DNA of 64,000 nucleotides from Opisthorchis felineus (Eukaryota > Platyhelminthes > Trematoda > Opisthorchiida > Opisthorchiidae). Within the stretch, counting starts at the first letter, position 1, and the number at the start of each line of letters is the position of its first letter. This document shows positions 11,920-24,190 of this stretch, in pieces. Position numbers and translations under genes: made by a program. Below the pieces are notes generated by a model, which saw only the letters and a list, made by a program, of their open reading frames with translations, had not been told where the DNA came from and did not search any database. Location of the stretch: contig SJOL01002321.1 of assembly GCA_004794785.1 (NCBI GenBank), positions 35,937-99,936 on the forward strand, in the 5' to 3' direction.

Positions 11920-12143
11920 TCATCTTCACAGCGGGGCGAGATGGCTCAAGTGGTTAGAGCGTGAATTTACCGACCCGAAGGTCCGTGGTTTGAACCCAAC
12001 CTCTACATCTCTACTTCCCCTGTCTAGGCTTGGGCAACCTGGCAGTATCCCAGCCCTCGTGCTTCCTTCGGGTGGCATGGCAGCTAGGCACCGAAAGGGT
12101 GTTACAGCTGAATGATTATTTTATCTTTTTATCATCTTCACAG
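11920..12143 (+). mobile_element. tRNA-derived SINE with perfect target duplication
   Basis: The element runs from about 11932 to 12131. Its head is tRNA-like (GGGCGAGATGGCTCAAGTGG), with an A box at 11942-11953 (TGGCTCAAGTGG) and a B box at 11987-11997 (GGTTTGAACCC), the internal RNA polymerase III promoter. The tRNA-unrelated body has a CTTGGGCAACCTGGCAGTAT motif, also present at 24.1 kb, and the tail is T-rich. TCATCTTCACAG occurs exactly at 11920-11931 and 12132-12143: a 12-base target-site duplication. SINEs are copied in trans by a LINE reverse transcriptase; the partner is not identifiable here. Confidence 0.9.
11942..11997 (+). promoter_or_regulatory. Internal pol III promoter (A and B boxes)
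   Basis: The A box TGGCTCAAGTGG and B box GGTTTGAACCC are about 33 bases apart, the normal range for tRNA-type promoters. The B box differs from the usual GGTTCGAATCC at two or three positions, so activity may be reduced. Confidence 0.75.
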
Positions 12144-14913
12144 TGCCGCACCCAAGTGCACAGGAAAGTCCGGCTTTCGTTAGTCCATTTCGACATAACA
12201 CCACTGCATCTTCCTGAACACTGTCGACGCACGCTGTATCGCCAGTCAATTCATTAAAAAAACGTACGAGTGATATATTGTGTTACTGTATTTTGAGCCT
12301 CATGCTGTCATCTACAGCGGCTGTCCCGTTTATGGTTTAGTTGTGGACCCCTCAAAATCTTTTCACTTTGAGTTCTACCAACATATTTTAAGCCTTCTAA
12401 TAGTATCTTTAAACTGCTTTGTTTTCTCTGTGATTTGTTCATAGTGCGGTAGTCCGGTAACTGAAATATGATAGTGCCAAGAAAAACATCGATTGTGAAC
12501 ATTGTCTTAGCGGGTAAAAAGCTAAATTTAAGGATGTAATTTCACACAAATTGCTCTGGCATAAGTTGACCCGTTTTACTACTAGTTATGCGCCACCATA
12601 TGACTGAGTCAGTGCACATGATATAGGGAAGGTTTATTTTTGGGCGGTGTATCGGACAGATAAAGGACATCGCTTTGAAGATCCTAACAGTAATAGCTCT
12701 CTGCAGCTACCTGAAAGGCTGGCATCCCAGTTGAATAGGCTAGTCAACAGGGGTCGACCACTGGACGCCTGGTCGTAGTAAGAAGCCACAGACGGCGTGT
12801 GTGAACAAGCCCTTGGTGCCGATATGCTGGCAGCGGTTACCTAGTTGTTATGCAGATACCGGTATCATCAGTCAGTTTCTTTAAGTTTCACCGTTATACT
12901 GCATATCCACCAGTACAGCACCACTGACACAACTTTGAGGTGGCAGTGAATAACCTGGTTGTATTCCATTCGAAAGGTGGTCATTAGTGGTTTCATCGTT
13001 AGGATGACAGTGTCGGCCCAGTTGGCCGTCAGGAAATAAAACAAAATTACCTCGGTACCGGGTGGTCAAATTTAGCAGGTGAACTGTTGAGTGCACTCGT
13101 GATTCACAGGGCCGCTCCTACTAAGGTGCATACGTCCACATGTAGCACAAGTCCACGTGCTCGAGACTGCTTAGGAGAGATCTAGCCTCTTTGAATGGGG
13201 TGCTTGTTTCTCAGCGTCAAAGCTTCTTATGCCCGCTTGCATAACCGTTCTTCATTTCGTCCAGTCGAGTATCAGGTCCTCCCACGACCTAAAATAGCAG
13301 ATGCAGTTTTTCAAACTCTCCTGAAGGCTGTCCCGATACAGGAAGTTCGCACATCCAAAATTTCGAAATCCCTAATTTGTGACAAATTTTTTGGTACTAG
13401 TTTCGGGCAGTTATTTCAACCACTGCAGCAGACATCACGTTAGACTGAATTCAGTTCAAAAATAGTTTGCTCTTCAATGGACTTTAGTGTTCAGGAATCG
13501 GTCCGCTCTTTTGATCCTAAAGATTTTGCGTTGGCAGTGCAACCGAAATCTGACAAGAGCACGAACATGTTGTCTGTGTAGAATCTAGGTCTTGCTGCCC
13601 CGCATTGGTGAAGACAGTATAACAGCCCGATACACTGGCACCGTGGTGTGTTTGCTCAAGTGACAATTATTCCAGACGTACTTCTCGAAATAATCAAATG
13701 CTCTATTGGCTTGTACAATTCGACCGTTTACTTAATTGTCGAGTGACAAATCTGTGGACAGCGTACTATAAAACTAGCAGAAATTCATGCAGCATGCAAC
13801 CATTTAGCTGAATACTCGATGCATTAGGTTGAATCCCCTGTGCAGGTTGATAAAAGTCACACGGTTTAGGAGTATTCATATCTACGTCAAAGGGAGACGC
13901 CGATGAACCGAACGTCATTTTCAGCCGCTAGAATCAGGCTTCAGAATGGTAAGGTGAAACACAGTGGTCTGCAAACAACACCATACGGTTTCTGCGCAGT
14001 TGGTTGGTAAATAGAGTCTGAATAGGACTGTGACAGGAACAAAAACCTTCACACAAAGTTTCTACACGGCATCAATTTTTAACTCGCTTGATGAAGTTGC
14101 GCAGGCCCATACCCAGGCTTTCATGCCAGTGTGAAAGACTTTGTCTAGACAGCAGAGATTTCGTGGGACCGCCCACAGGTCTTTACTGTTGACTATTTAT
14201 AAGTTTCCGTGATTTCCATAAACAGTCCCTATGGCGGTTTGTTCCGTTCACAAGCGTTCTTTTGTGGTTGTCCTGTAACAGTTACGAGATCTACATTGCT
14301 TCTCTGGAAGGTTTTCTCCCAGAATGTCACCGACTAGTCAGTTGAACAAGACATGACTCTTGATCTTTTATGCTATGTACAGCAGGCTGATCCCGCGTCA
14401 GATGTCTGTCTTCTGCAGGTTACCTTTCCTTTTATGCACAGAAATCATCACTGCACTATGGAAATCTCGAAAACCACCTAACTGCCCAATGATGACCTAC
14501 ATTGCCTTACTAAGAACGAATTTATGAGAGAAGGTTTTGTAAAACTTACCCATTTTACTATGAAGGTCTGTGGACTACATTTACTTCGTGTTCAGCTATT
14601 CAATACACTCCGAGCATAATGCCTCAAGATGAAAGAGGTAAATGTGCGCTGACTACAAAAAGTGGTCCAGGTGTGCCTGCTGCGTCACTACTCGGTATAC
14701 TGACATCGTCAGCATAGGTAGGGTCAGTGTTGAGAGACTTTCTCGTGCATAACGGTCATTCTATTGGATTTTGTTAATCATCGAGTGGACGTAAATCAAA
14801 CGCTACGTTTTTATAAAGTCGTGTTTCATGTGTTGGAGCATAAAATACTTTATGTGTGAAGCCTGATCGTTTGTCCAGCCGAATGAACTAACCTTACTCT
14901 TATAGAGGAAATA
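12144..14913. other. No gene recognised
   Basis: No family motif. Open frames are all under 85 codons and without splice context. Confidence 0.35.
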
Positions 14914-15130
14914 CACTACTCATAAGGTTACTGAAAATTCTTCGACAGCGCACGACCAGTTTCGCCCTTCTTGTGGCTCATCAGGTAGGCGCAGTCCCCA
15001 AGTTCTACTTGAACCCAAATTGCACGAACTTGGCAAAATACACTCACTTGCTTAAAGGAGAGATTCAACTGGGTCCCAGGTGATTCTCCCTTCAGAATCA
15101 AACTGGTTTGCAAACGAGTGTATTTCGCTA
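14914..15130 (-). mobile_element. Hammerhead unit with palindromic leader
   Basis: Minus-strand order: inverted-repeat leader (arms 15110-15125 and 15036-15051, 14 of 16 bases matching), the TTTGGGTTCAAGTAGAAC segment, hammerhead, then GAAGAATTTTCAG-TAACCTTATGAGTAGTG. It is the same unit found in the Penelope-like element at 25 kb but carries no reverse transcriptase, so it is a solo or 5'-type fragment. Confidence 0.75.
14944..14996 (-). ncRNA. Hammerhead ribozyme copy H3, core intact
   Basis: Self-cleaving RNA motif. Minus strand order: stem I strand GCCTAC, core box CTGATGA, stem II GCC..GGC with loop including CAAGAA, box GAA, short stem III ACTGGT, cleavage triplet GUC, then stem I return GTGCGC. 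All invariant core residues (CUGAUGA and GAA) are present. Stem I has one C-C mismatch and stem II one A-G mismatch. An outer GAC/GUC helix flanks an internal loop, as in type I hammerheads that use a stem I-stem II loop contact. Stem III is only three pairs, typical of retroelement hammerheads that work best as dimers. Confidence 0.8.
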
Positions 15131-15239
15131 ATGTTACTCTTGTTCCGGGGGTCAGAATACTGTGACTTGAAGTATTGCAAGTCAGTCGATTGCAGAGCTC
15201 TGTGAAAAGACTATCAGAAAGGAGCCTACTCAACTTTCT

Positions 15240-18084
15240 AGCGGTCCAACTTATTTCAACCGTTCAGTTGTTTTCTTTACTCTTCAATTCATGAACAACT
15301 CCAGGCTCAGAAAATCTTTGAAATAAATCCTATCGTTATCAAAGCGAACAGATCCATTGAATCATTCAATATGACAGCGTTTACAAAGCCGGTTTGACTA
15401 GAATTGCTCTGAATAACGAAAACTTTGGTCTCCGCTACCTTGATGGTGAAATGTTTCACCTGTATTTAGTTTGCAGTACAGTTTGCAGTGCCTATAGATT
15501 GAGTGATCTTAAATGACGTTAAGGCATAATCCTCGCACTGGGTGCTGTATAACAAAATATTGCGCTATCTCTAGAGATCACTCACCAAAAACCTTATGTT
15601 TTCGGATGAATTTTAATTCACCATGGAGATCGCTTACAAATATTCCACATTTGACCACCTGTTGAGTATATTTTGTTCAGTTTACTTCCACGATAGTTCC
15701 AAATATATACTACTCCATTTTTATCAGAACGACGAAAAAGCTGAGCAAATTTGGTCATATTACATAAGTGGCGATTTTAGAGGGAGAACCAGATAGCCAT
15801 GCAAATATACGATCGTACTGGTGAGAGTTGCTACAACAATTGTGAATATGTAGGGGAGCTAAAGGCTAATAAACATATATTCGACCGATCTGATCTCGAC
15901 TGGTCCAGCTGTCTTTAAATAAAACACCGTAGTGGAAGTCCATATTTGCCGGCATTGTGCCGATTTTTCATTTGAGATACCACCGGAAGGTGTCGCACCA
16001 TTTCACAAACCTCGTTTTGGACTGTGACTCATCTGTTTTCGATGGGTTCAGTCTGACGTTGTAAGTTTACTTACGTATGTGAGACAAACAGTTGAGCAAA
16101 CATTTGCAAGCGTGTGAACCGCCGTAAGCAAGCGTTACTGAGTCTTATCAGAGACACTGATCTAGCCTGATTGGGCTGAAACGTGTGTTTGACTAGACAA
16201 AGATGCAAGTGAATTCAAAAAAAATTCATGATCGATTTACGCTTACGCATAATTCAGTTTTTTGTTCCCGCGTGATGTTTTTAGAATGGTTACTGTTTTA
16301 TGAGAGCAGTCATGTGTTTTGCAATGCCTGTGGCCCTTGTGGATGCCAAGTTCCCCTCGTAAATGTAGCATATGCGACGGACATCGATATGCCGTCATTA
16401 ATCCCACTGTTTCAGTGTATAATTAGCCGACGTTAACCTGCATATTGATATGTTCCCGTATCATCAATCGAGCCAGTGTTCCTCATAAAGAGATAAGTCC
16501 CTAAGATGACCGATTGATCAGCTCTCTGCAAGTGGTCCTCCTACAGGGAATGCTTCATTTCCATTACAGGCCCCCGTCGTAAATCATCCATTATCCCTAC
16601 AACTGAACCTGGGTGACCACACCAATACCCTTCACGTGTGTGAGGAACAAGCGCATGAAGTCAAACCACGTTAGCAGGCAAAATTGTCCAGCTTTTCAGC
16701 GGTTCACCCACTCGGACTCAGCCAAATCTATAAACATAGAGTGAGTTCGTGAGTGGGCGTGAGGTATATGACGTGGTTCGGCATAAGCTTGGATCACATG
16801 GACCAGCACCCGATTCTCTGATTACCACCATTATCGTGAAAACCCTGACGTTCACTCAATGTCCACTAATTTTCACCTGAACACATTTAATCCTCACGAA
16901 TTATGCTTCTTCTTGAAGGAAGCAAAGTGCAAAAAAAGAAGGTAAACGCCTTTGGAAGTAATCCAAGCCTCTACCTCCCGCTCACCACAAGAATGCACTT
17001 TCAGTTGAACTGTGGCGTACAATGCCCCGCGTCATACGTACATTCCGATCCTACATCAGCCAGTGGTAATCGACCCAGGGGATTTAACGGTTGATGCATC
17101 TTATCACTTTTGTTGAGCATCAGTGAGCCAAACTTCGATATCGCCATGATATCCAGAGGATACTGCTTTGATTTAACAAAGAAGAAGCGAAAATTTGAAT
17201 GCCATTGGACTGGAGTCCATGCAACTATAGTGCTAACTCGAAAAACACTTAGACGAGACTCGGCCTCGCGATCCCTAGCTGTTTTAAGAGTATGGAATCC
17301 GTCTGCACTACATTGGATATTTGAGCTTTTATTAATGATGCAGCAGTTGTGTGGCATTCTAAGACAGATAAACTGCCCAATACAAGGAGCTAAATGGGAC
17401 TCGAGTCTACCGATCTTCCAAATGCAAATTCTTATCAGCTATTTGGACCATCATAACACGTCAACTAACACAAAGTGCTTCCAAAGAATCTAAAGCGTGA
17501 ATATACTTTATCTCCAGCCAATAGATTCAGGAGAAGCAATCGATATAATACAAGGGGTGAACGTTTGAACTGAAGCTGGCCTGCTGAAACCGATCATTGC
17601 GCCGCACTTGGAAGGAGACAGGTCAGTTGTTCCAGAACGACAAAATTTGTTATTAAAAAAAACTAAAACTTTCAACGTGTTATACTTTATTATACGAAGG
17701 AGGGGTTTTTATTCTACTTCTACAACGCTATCCTTAAAAAAGCTATGCTGTCCTGTTCGATAGGCACAATTGGTTGATGTGAGGCTATCAATACACACAG
17801 AAAGCTGCTGTGTCAAAGTTCCTGCAGTCAACTGTAAAAGCGACCACACCAGCTGAAACAACCGTTTCCCTTATTCCAATGTATGCCAATGGCACCCCAA
17901 GCCACCAAAACAAACTGCCACACTCGTCAACCCTTATCCCCTTGACCATTCAGGCAACTTACTTGAGATATTAAGTGACAGATTACCTATGGGTCTTGGA
18001 GATTCTACGAGTTCGGTTGTTCTACTTCTGGCAGGGGTAGCCTAGTGTGGTTTAACCGTAAACTAATACGACTCTCTCCATTGG
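15240..18084. other. No convincing gene
   Basis: A 42-codon open segment at 15933-16060 ends at a good donor (GTT|GTAAGTTTAC) and contains FTNLVLDCDSSVFDGFSLT, but its acceptor is weak. Overlapping 118- and 127-codon frames on opposite strands at 17001-17493 look like chance. No repeats recognised. Confidence 0.3.
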
Positions 18085-18242
18085 ATTTTGGTAATCCAAC
18101 AACTCTCCAGCCAAGTCAAAACCGAACGCGTACCTAGGTGCACCTCTAATCAATCGGTGCTGCCATCCGATCATGCTCCTTTGGGTAACGCAGTCGTGGG
18201 CTGTCGAAGAATTTTCAGCAGCCTTATGAGTAGTGCATTACA
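18085..18242 (+). mobile_element. Strongly eroded hammerhead unit (H9)
   Basis: The right half GTCGTGGGCTGTCGAAGA, the TTTTCAGCAGCCTTATGAGTAGTGCATTA tail and the left TTGGTAATCCAAC-type leader match the family. The CUGAUGA and GAAA boxes are gone (CCGATCATG, GGTAACG), so it is recognised by its flanks only. Confidence 0.6.
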
Positions 18243-18579
18243 AAAAATATATATGTTCAAGGGCGTTAATAAATGGTCGAATTCGAAGTTCTAGTGAACG
18301 AAGGATAACCAAAAAGTTAAACTCATCTCTGGGCGTGTCTCCTTATTTAACCACAGACGAGACTTGCTGCTTCTCGCGCTTATCTGATATCTAGCTTGAA
18401 TGTAGCGAACGAATCTTGGGATTGGTCCTTTTTGCTAATAAATCACAAATTTATATGGTGCATATCACAAATCACGTGGAGTGATCATAAAAATTCAAAG
18501 AGTACACTTTCATAAAGCGCTAGGGGAATTTACACTGGTCAGTGAGTCATGAAGTCAAGGAGGTGGCGTCATTGTCAGA

Positions 18580-18815
18580 TAAGTCATCGCCATCATCATC
18601 GTTAGCATAACATCAGTGCTCAACACTAATGCCTCGCTGCCGCGCAAACACAATATATTTGAAAGTCTTATTGTGAAGAAAGGGGAAGGGACTTGGTGCT
18701 CCCTTACCACAGTCATTTTGGCGGAGCCTACACCTCCTGACTCTTACTCAGTCAATCTGGATAGCAACTGACAGTCGGACAAGGAACTGAATATTTCGAT
18801 TACTAACTCTATCTT
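18580..18815 (-). mobile_element. 5'-truncated RTE-clade element, 3' end
   Basis: On the minus strand the segment reads TTGCTATCCAGATTGACTGA, then GGAGGTGTAGGC, a C-rich 3' UTR, a hairpin (18605-18632) and a GATGATGATGG tail at 18580-18600. Each of these lies in the same order at the 3' end of the RTE copy at 57.9-59.1 kb, so the two are copies of one family. Only the last codons of the reverse transcriptase and the UTR remain. Confidence 0.75.
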
Positions 18816-20749
18816 GTAGGCTGCCTACTTTCCCTTTTGACACAGAGTTGCTGGCCGCGCGGTCGAATTCCAGTCGTCTGTGCGATCGAAAGTGGCGTTT
18901 ATCATACCAGTCGCGATCGGTTCAAAGGTATTTAGTATATGACTTGGAAATTGTGCTCTGTGATATGGTTGGTTTCGGCCAGATGTGACAGTCGAAATTC
19001 AGCTGGCCTTCCAACAAACGCTCACACACGGGGTTATGTTCGCGTATTCCGTCCGTCAAACATCTATATGAATGCTCAGCACGAACTGAGGGGAATGCAC
19101 AGAGAAGCCGGCTCAAAAGTTATGAGACTTGTCTTTCACACGGAACTTGGTAATGGAGTTTAGAATAGCGGCAATGTGTGTCAAATCAATGGAATACTCT
19201 AGCCGTTTTGTAAGTAGTTCAGCTCCCAAAGCACATTTTACGCTAGACACGCCTTTTATTAACCGAAATTTGTTCGATTTACTTTCATTTTTGATAACTT
19301 AGCTTTAAAAGCGAACTATTCAGAATACTCGTTCTGCGGAAAAGGATAGCTGACAGATGTGTACTCCCGACTATTTGCAGAAATAACTGCATTTTAGGGC
19401 CTTTTTTAGAACCTGAAATCATGACCAGAGGGTCACGAATCTGATCACACCCGATTGGTCCAACTAAGACCGAAGGTGTTCAAGTGATTCAGCTCATCGA
19501 GATCCGAAAAACTCTTTGCAATAATTATTAAACAGATGTTTTGTGATACCCACCATAGTAACCAAAAAACCACTAAAGATCAAGGATATTCTAAGCTGAT
19601 ATCCAAGTGATCTACCGAGATGACCTCGGGTGTCAGTCACATGTCTAGTTAGGGGCGGTCGGTAATAGTCAGGTAGGAAAACTCGGAATTGAGACAATGT
19701 TTAAAAAAACGATGTATCCAGTATAAGAGAACCGTTTTTATCCCTTTACCTAAGTTTTACGCCTCTGAGGAGATACGGCTGTTTGCTGACTCATTTAGGC
19801 CGGTCCCCTATGGCTGAACCTATGAATGTCACGCTTGACAGAATCGTCACTGTCCATTTACGGGCAACTCGTCCACAGCTAATTTGCCACACAAGAAGGA
19901 CTGTTCCACATCACCCAGCGGGACATGGCTTTTTAGTTTTAAGTTTCACGCTAACCATTCACACAGGAAATAACCAGACTTAGAACATCCCAGTGGACTC
20001 ATCTCAATTAATTAGCTGAAACAGCGAATTCTGAACAACTGCTACAAATTCAATGCTCGTGGTTTAGAGCGTCTCCTATCCTGCATCAATTACTAGCGCA
20101 TTTGCAATGAACAATCCTCTGGTGAAGCGCCTGATCCAAACAAGTGTTGACGCACAACACGATGAGTTATCCGACTGAAAATAAAAGACCATAACTTTTA
20201 GTCAGCGGCTTTGTGATAGGAGAGCGTGGTGTGCCCGTCTCGCTTGCTGATTGCCGTTATCAAAACGTCCTTTTAGACAGAACAGCTTTCGCCGTGGGAA
20301 TACAGCCAACCAAGTTTTATTTTTAGCCAGTTTCGGGACTGATTCACTAGTCCCGTGTCGACTTTCACAGATTACAACGTATGAACTTGTTTGCTCTGTA
20401 ATTTTTACCGCTGAAAAAACCTAACGGTAAGTGAATATACTGAGATTTTAGGTCCTAATGCACCTGAACTGTCATGGTAATCTTGCCAGACGTTGGAGAC
20501 CAGGTACGGGGCTACCTAATAAGGGTGGTTGCGATCGAATACTTTGTTCCTTACTGGAGATTCTCATGTGAAGAATATAAGCTCTATTACTTTAAGCCAA
20601 CAATATACTCAAGTACTTGGAAGTGTAAACACGTTTCTTTGGAATCCCACAAGTGTTCAGAGCGTTTGACATTACGTGTCTAGATAGCCGCACCCACAAT
20701 CCGTACTAGTTGCGGTCACGTTAGGGCCGCAGCCAACAGAATGGAAGTA
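18816..20749. other. No gene recognised
   Basis: No motif or repeat recognised. Confidence 0.35.
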
Positions 20750-21136
20750 CCGTTGCAGTCATTCTTGCGCTTGCACGTGACCAGACAGAATCCGTAGCTT
20801 TGAGCTCTGCGACGCCATTGGTTCGGTGTCGCAACAGACTGCTAGCGAACGCACGCGATCAGCGGTAGGTAGCCACTGTGATTGGCTCCTTTGGTTTGTG
20901 CGTTCGTGTCCGGCAGATGTAATAACGCACGAAACACATCTCTCAGTTGCCCTGTCGGTTCCGTGTTGGGCCGCTGGACGTACGTAAGGTGTGGCGTAAC
21001 CCGCTTCCCGCATGCTCATAAATCAACCCTACTGTTCGGCGTTTTCCAGATTAGCTGGAATACAAATGAGCAAATAATTAGTGTCATTCAGGATAGCGGC
21101 TGATTATCTGCCTAAAATCTTCGTATCTATTACGCC
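20750..21136 (+). promoter_or_regulatory. Promoter-like, CpG-rich stretch
   Basis: This stretch is visibly richer in CpG than its surroundings (many CGAACGCACGCG-type runs) and carries two inverted CCAAT boxes (ATTGG in GCCATTGGTTCGG near 20815 and in GTGATTGGCTCC near 20880). It lies directly upstream of the ATG exon at 21137. No clear TATA box. A promoter is an inference from composition and position. Confidence 0.3.
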
Positions 21137-21229
21137 ATGTCGGTTACGGAAACTACAACAGAGCTGCTAAATTCTACGGAAATATGGGATCCCTCTAATC
21201 AACTTCCGCCTCCACGAAGAATAAGCCAG
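21137..21229 (+). CDS. Candidate first coding exon, unknown protein
   Basis: An ATG opens exactly 31 codons to a consensus donor, CAG|GTGAGTCAG. The peptide starts MSVTETTTELLNSTEIWDPS and continues NQLPPPRR; it is polar with a proline-arginine end, plausible as a disordered N-terminus. It follows the CpG-rich stretch. A phase-0 acceptor is needed next; GACCGACAG at 21310-21318 would join in frame to the open segment ending at 21552. No homologue recognised. Confidence 0.33.
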
Positions 21230-21318
21230 GTGAGTCAGTGAAGGAATTTCGAAACCGATAAACTTGTTTCGTCACTCGAGTGTTTTTCCATACAGCCGAA
21301 TTTATTCCAGTCGACCGA

Positions 21319-21552
21319 CAGCCGACAATACCAGTGCATTCAGTAAAACATCTACCAATCCCTTTATTACCCAACGAAAAGGTAGGGAAAAGAGAAATTC
21401 CTGCCTATATTGGCTCTTCATTAAACACCGCTTCCATTACAACTTTGCAAAAAAACAAAAGTCATAAGCGCATTTTACTTCGGGCTTTCATTGACCAGGT
21501 TCGGGCTATTGGTCTCATAAATATGGAGAAATTGTTGAAGCTGGAGACTTGA
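21319..21552 (+). CDS. Candidate second exon / terminal exon
   Basis: The open frame ending with TGA at 21550-21552 contains SVKHLPIPLLPNEKVGKREI and ends INMEKLLKLET. The strong acceptor TTTTTCCATACAG at 21294 gives the wrong phase for the 21137 exon; the weaker AG at 21317-21318 gives phase 0. Either the downstream acceptor is used or the two are unrelated. Function unknown. Confidence 0.2.
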   Translation, partial: QPTIPVHSVKHLPIPLLPNEKVGKREIPAYIGSSLNTASITTLQKNKSHKRILLRAFIDQVRAIGLINMEKLLKLET

Positions 21553-24085
21553 TGTAATCTCTGGTAGCCAGAAGCATGTTGCCATCTTTTTGCACAGCGC
21601 GCGGCGTGCAGGCTGCTTCGAGATTTGGTTGCGAAGATATTCACCAAAGTGCCTGTGTTGCTGACCAATAAAAGAGCAACTTCCTAGAATATGTTTAGCT
21701 TTTTCTAACTGAAAGCAAGAGCCTTACGGAATATTTTTGCAACATTATCCCGAGGCAGGCTTTGTGCTGCTATGTATGAAGGGGAATATCGATGTGCGAA
21801 GGACTCCATGGAGTTTTCAACTTCAGCAATTTCTTTATAAATATGAGCTTGAAGGTAAAAATTCGACCAAACAGCCGTTTAGGTCAGAGATTGATTACTT
21901 CAATTTATGGAGACTTTCTCTCGATATGGATAGAACCAGATCGATTTGGCTTTTTTCGTCTGCTTCCTAATGCCTCTGGTTGTTTGGATCCCCAGTTTAC
22001 CACTGTTTTCAGTGAAACAGCTCCAAATGATACTCATGCCCTCAGGGTGGGGTAGTGCTCTGTGCCTCCGTTTTGGGAATAGCTGGGAATGAAAAACAGG
22101 TAATGAATGAACGGCTATGCGAAAACTACCGCCGTATCCCAGTATGCACTGGGATTTGGCTTGTTCATCCGGTTTTTCACAGAAAGTCATCTGTGCCAAG
22201 TGATTGTGATAGGGTCGGTGAGACAAGCCTTCGATTAAAGTTACTGAACAAGGAGTGTAAGTTCAGAGGAAGAAACAGCTTCCTACGGTGGACTCATCTC
22301 AGTATTAAGCACCACCTCACTAGGCTTTCACCGGCGTTTTCACAGCGGACGACAAAGGTGTGTGAAGTCCCATTTCCTCGATGTAACCACATGTTGACCC
22401 ATTCTTGGCCGAAAATGGTACGAAAATCTGGATCCATGGTTTCGGACGCAATGTCATATAAATGACATAGGAATTGCAATCTTCGTCAGCGGCTTTCGTT
22501 GGATTGCAGACGTCGTGCTTCCCTCAGCTTCCCGCATCGGGCAGGAAAAAACCCGAAAAACCCGTAACTCTATTTTGGCGGCTTGGTAGTATGTGCCCTG
22601 AGGACCAACCACAAACAAGTACCGAAATATGTTTATTAAGCATGATTCTGCTGTCACTGTTTTGGATTGGTCGCTTCCTCCCTAGTGCGCCCCCAACAAC
22701 ATTCACCTTTTGTTCTCTCCGCTTCCACTCCGAATAATTACGTGCCCAATTACGCGCTTTGACTAATGATGACGTAGACCCTGTCTATGAAACTGAATCA
22801 CCAACATTGCAGTAATCAAGAATAATGGAGATTCTCCAACGTCCCGCCATTTCCGCCCCAGCACTATTCGATGTACGCATTTGTTCGTCTAGGTATCAGG
22901 AAGGCTTGCTCCACAAACTATATACTCTCACCTTTGTCAACGACCCTAAGACGTAAAACTATTGGCCTAACACTTTATTAGGAAGCCGAAGCGACTCCCC
23001 TGGACTGGATTCCGATTGGCAGTCAACTTTGTGCTACGTGAATAGGGGCTCATTTAAGAAGTAGAGTGCGACATGAAAAACGCTGTTTGATCGTAGTCGT
23101 ACCGGTTGAGTGCCTTTCAGACCTGGAAACCGCTGACCAAGATGCTGCGCGGTCAAAGAGTAGCTTGAGAATTTAGTTGGGATGATGTGCGTCTGGTGTA
23201 TAGATCCACTGTTAGGGGCCTTAGCCAATATCTGAGGCTCACGTTAACTTGCCCAAAACAGTATCCCGGTCGCCCTATTTTTGGGACCAAAACCTACGTA
23301 AAGTGGTATTGAATACCGGAAACACAAGTCTTACCGAGGAGCTTTGGTCGCTGCGATAGTGAGGGAAACAAGCCACCGTTAACAAGCCCTCTGCCCCCTT
23401 TCTCTGGCTTAGTAACTAGTGCTAGAAGGCAGTGAGACTGACTGGACCAGCCAGGCGTAAATACCAGTGAAGTGGAAGCTTGCGCGGCACAACCATCCAC
23501 ATGCCGTGGCTAGAGTACCACACGTAGTGGGCAGTGCATCAAAGAGAACGAACATTCAGCCTTCTAATATATTTTTTCAAACACGCTTCCATCAGGAAAA
23601 TTTTAAATGCATGGGGGAAATAGTATTCCGGTTAATACTGTTGAGCGTACAAAATTTCGTTGTTTCAATGAGGTAAACTCAAACATACTGAAGAATTGAA
23701 TGAGCAAAATTGAGTGTCCTTAGTTTAGACCAGCACCGACCTAATAATGTAGAGTGGGTCCTGATGTTCAACTAACTTCCAAATCCATGTGTTGATAGAC
23801 AACCAGCTTAGGATCATTGCGTGTCCAACGAGTTCTTGCCAGTTTGCTCTACGTTTTACTTTGAACACTCGTTGAGTGAGCAAATTGCATCATTTCGGAA
23901 AAGTTAGGGTGGACAATAGTTTACTTTACTTTTGTTTATGACACATAAGCTCCCTCCGGTCAGGTGACCAGGTTAGTTGTAAGGCAGCCCGGTGCCGAGC
24001 AGCAAGACCACTAACTATTAGCGGACCAAATCAGCTTTGCGTGTCGACTGAAGTTTTTTTTTGTCTGAGCAGGTATTATGGTCGT
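21553..24085. other. No gene recognised
   Basis: A 136-codon plus frame at 22055-22465 overlaps a minus 108-codon frame and shows no domain. A small palindrome ATGTCAT-ATAA-ATGACAT lies at 22451-22468. No repeat family otherwise. Confidence 0.35.
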
Positions 24086-24087
24086 CG

Positions 24088-24190
24088 AGGCCAGATAGAG
24101 TCTGGGACAACCTGGCAGTATTTCGACCCCCGTGCTTCCTTCGGCTGGTATGATAACTAGGCATCGAAACGATTGGTACTATCATTATTG
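24088..24190 (+). mobile_element. 5'-truncated SINE copy
   Basis: Matches the body and tail of the 11.9-kb SINE: GGGACAACCTGGCAGTATTTC, CCCCCGTGCTTCCTTCGGC, TAACTAGGCATCGAAACG and an AT-rich TATCATTATT end. The tRNA-like head is absent or unrecognisable. Confidence 0.75.

Noticed and set aside
11932..12005. A functional tRNA gene
   Set aside because: A and B boxes are present, but no acceptor stem closes and the sequence continues into a SINE body with target duplication.
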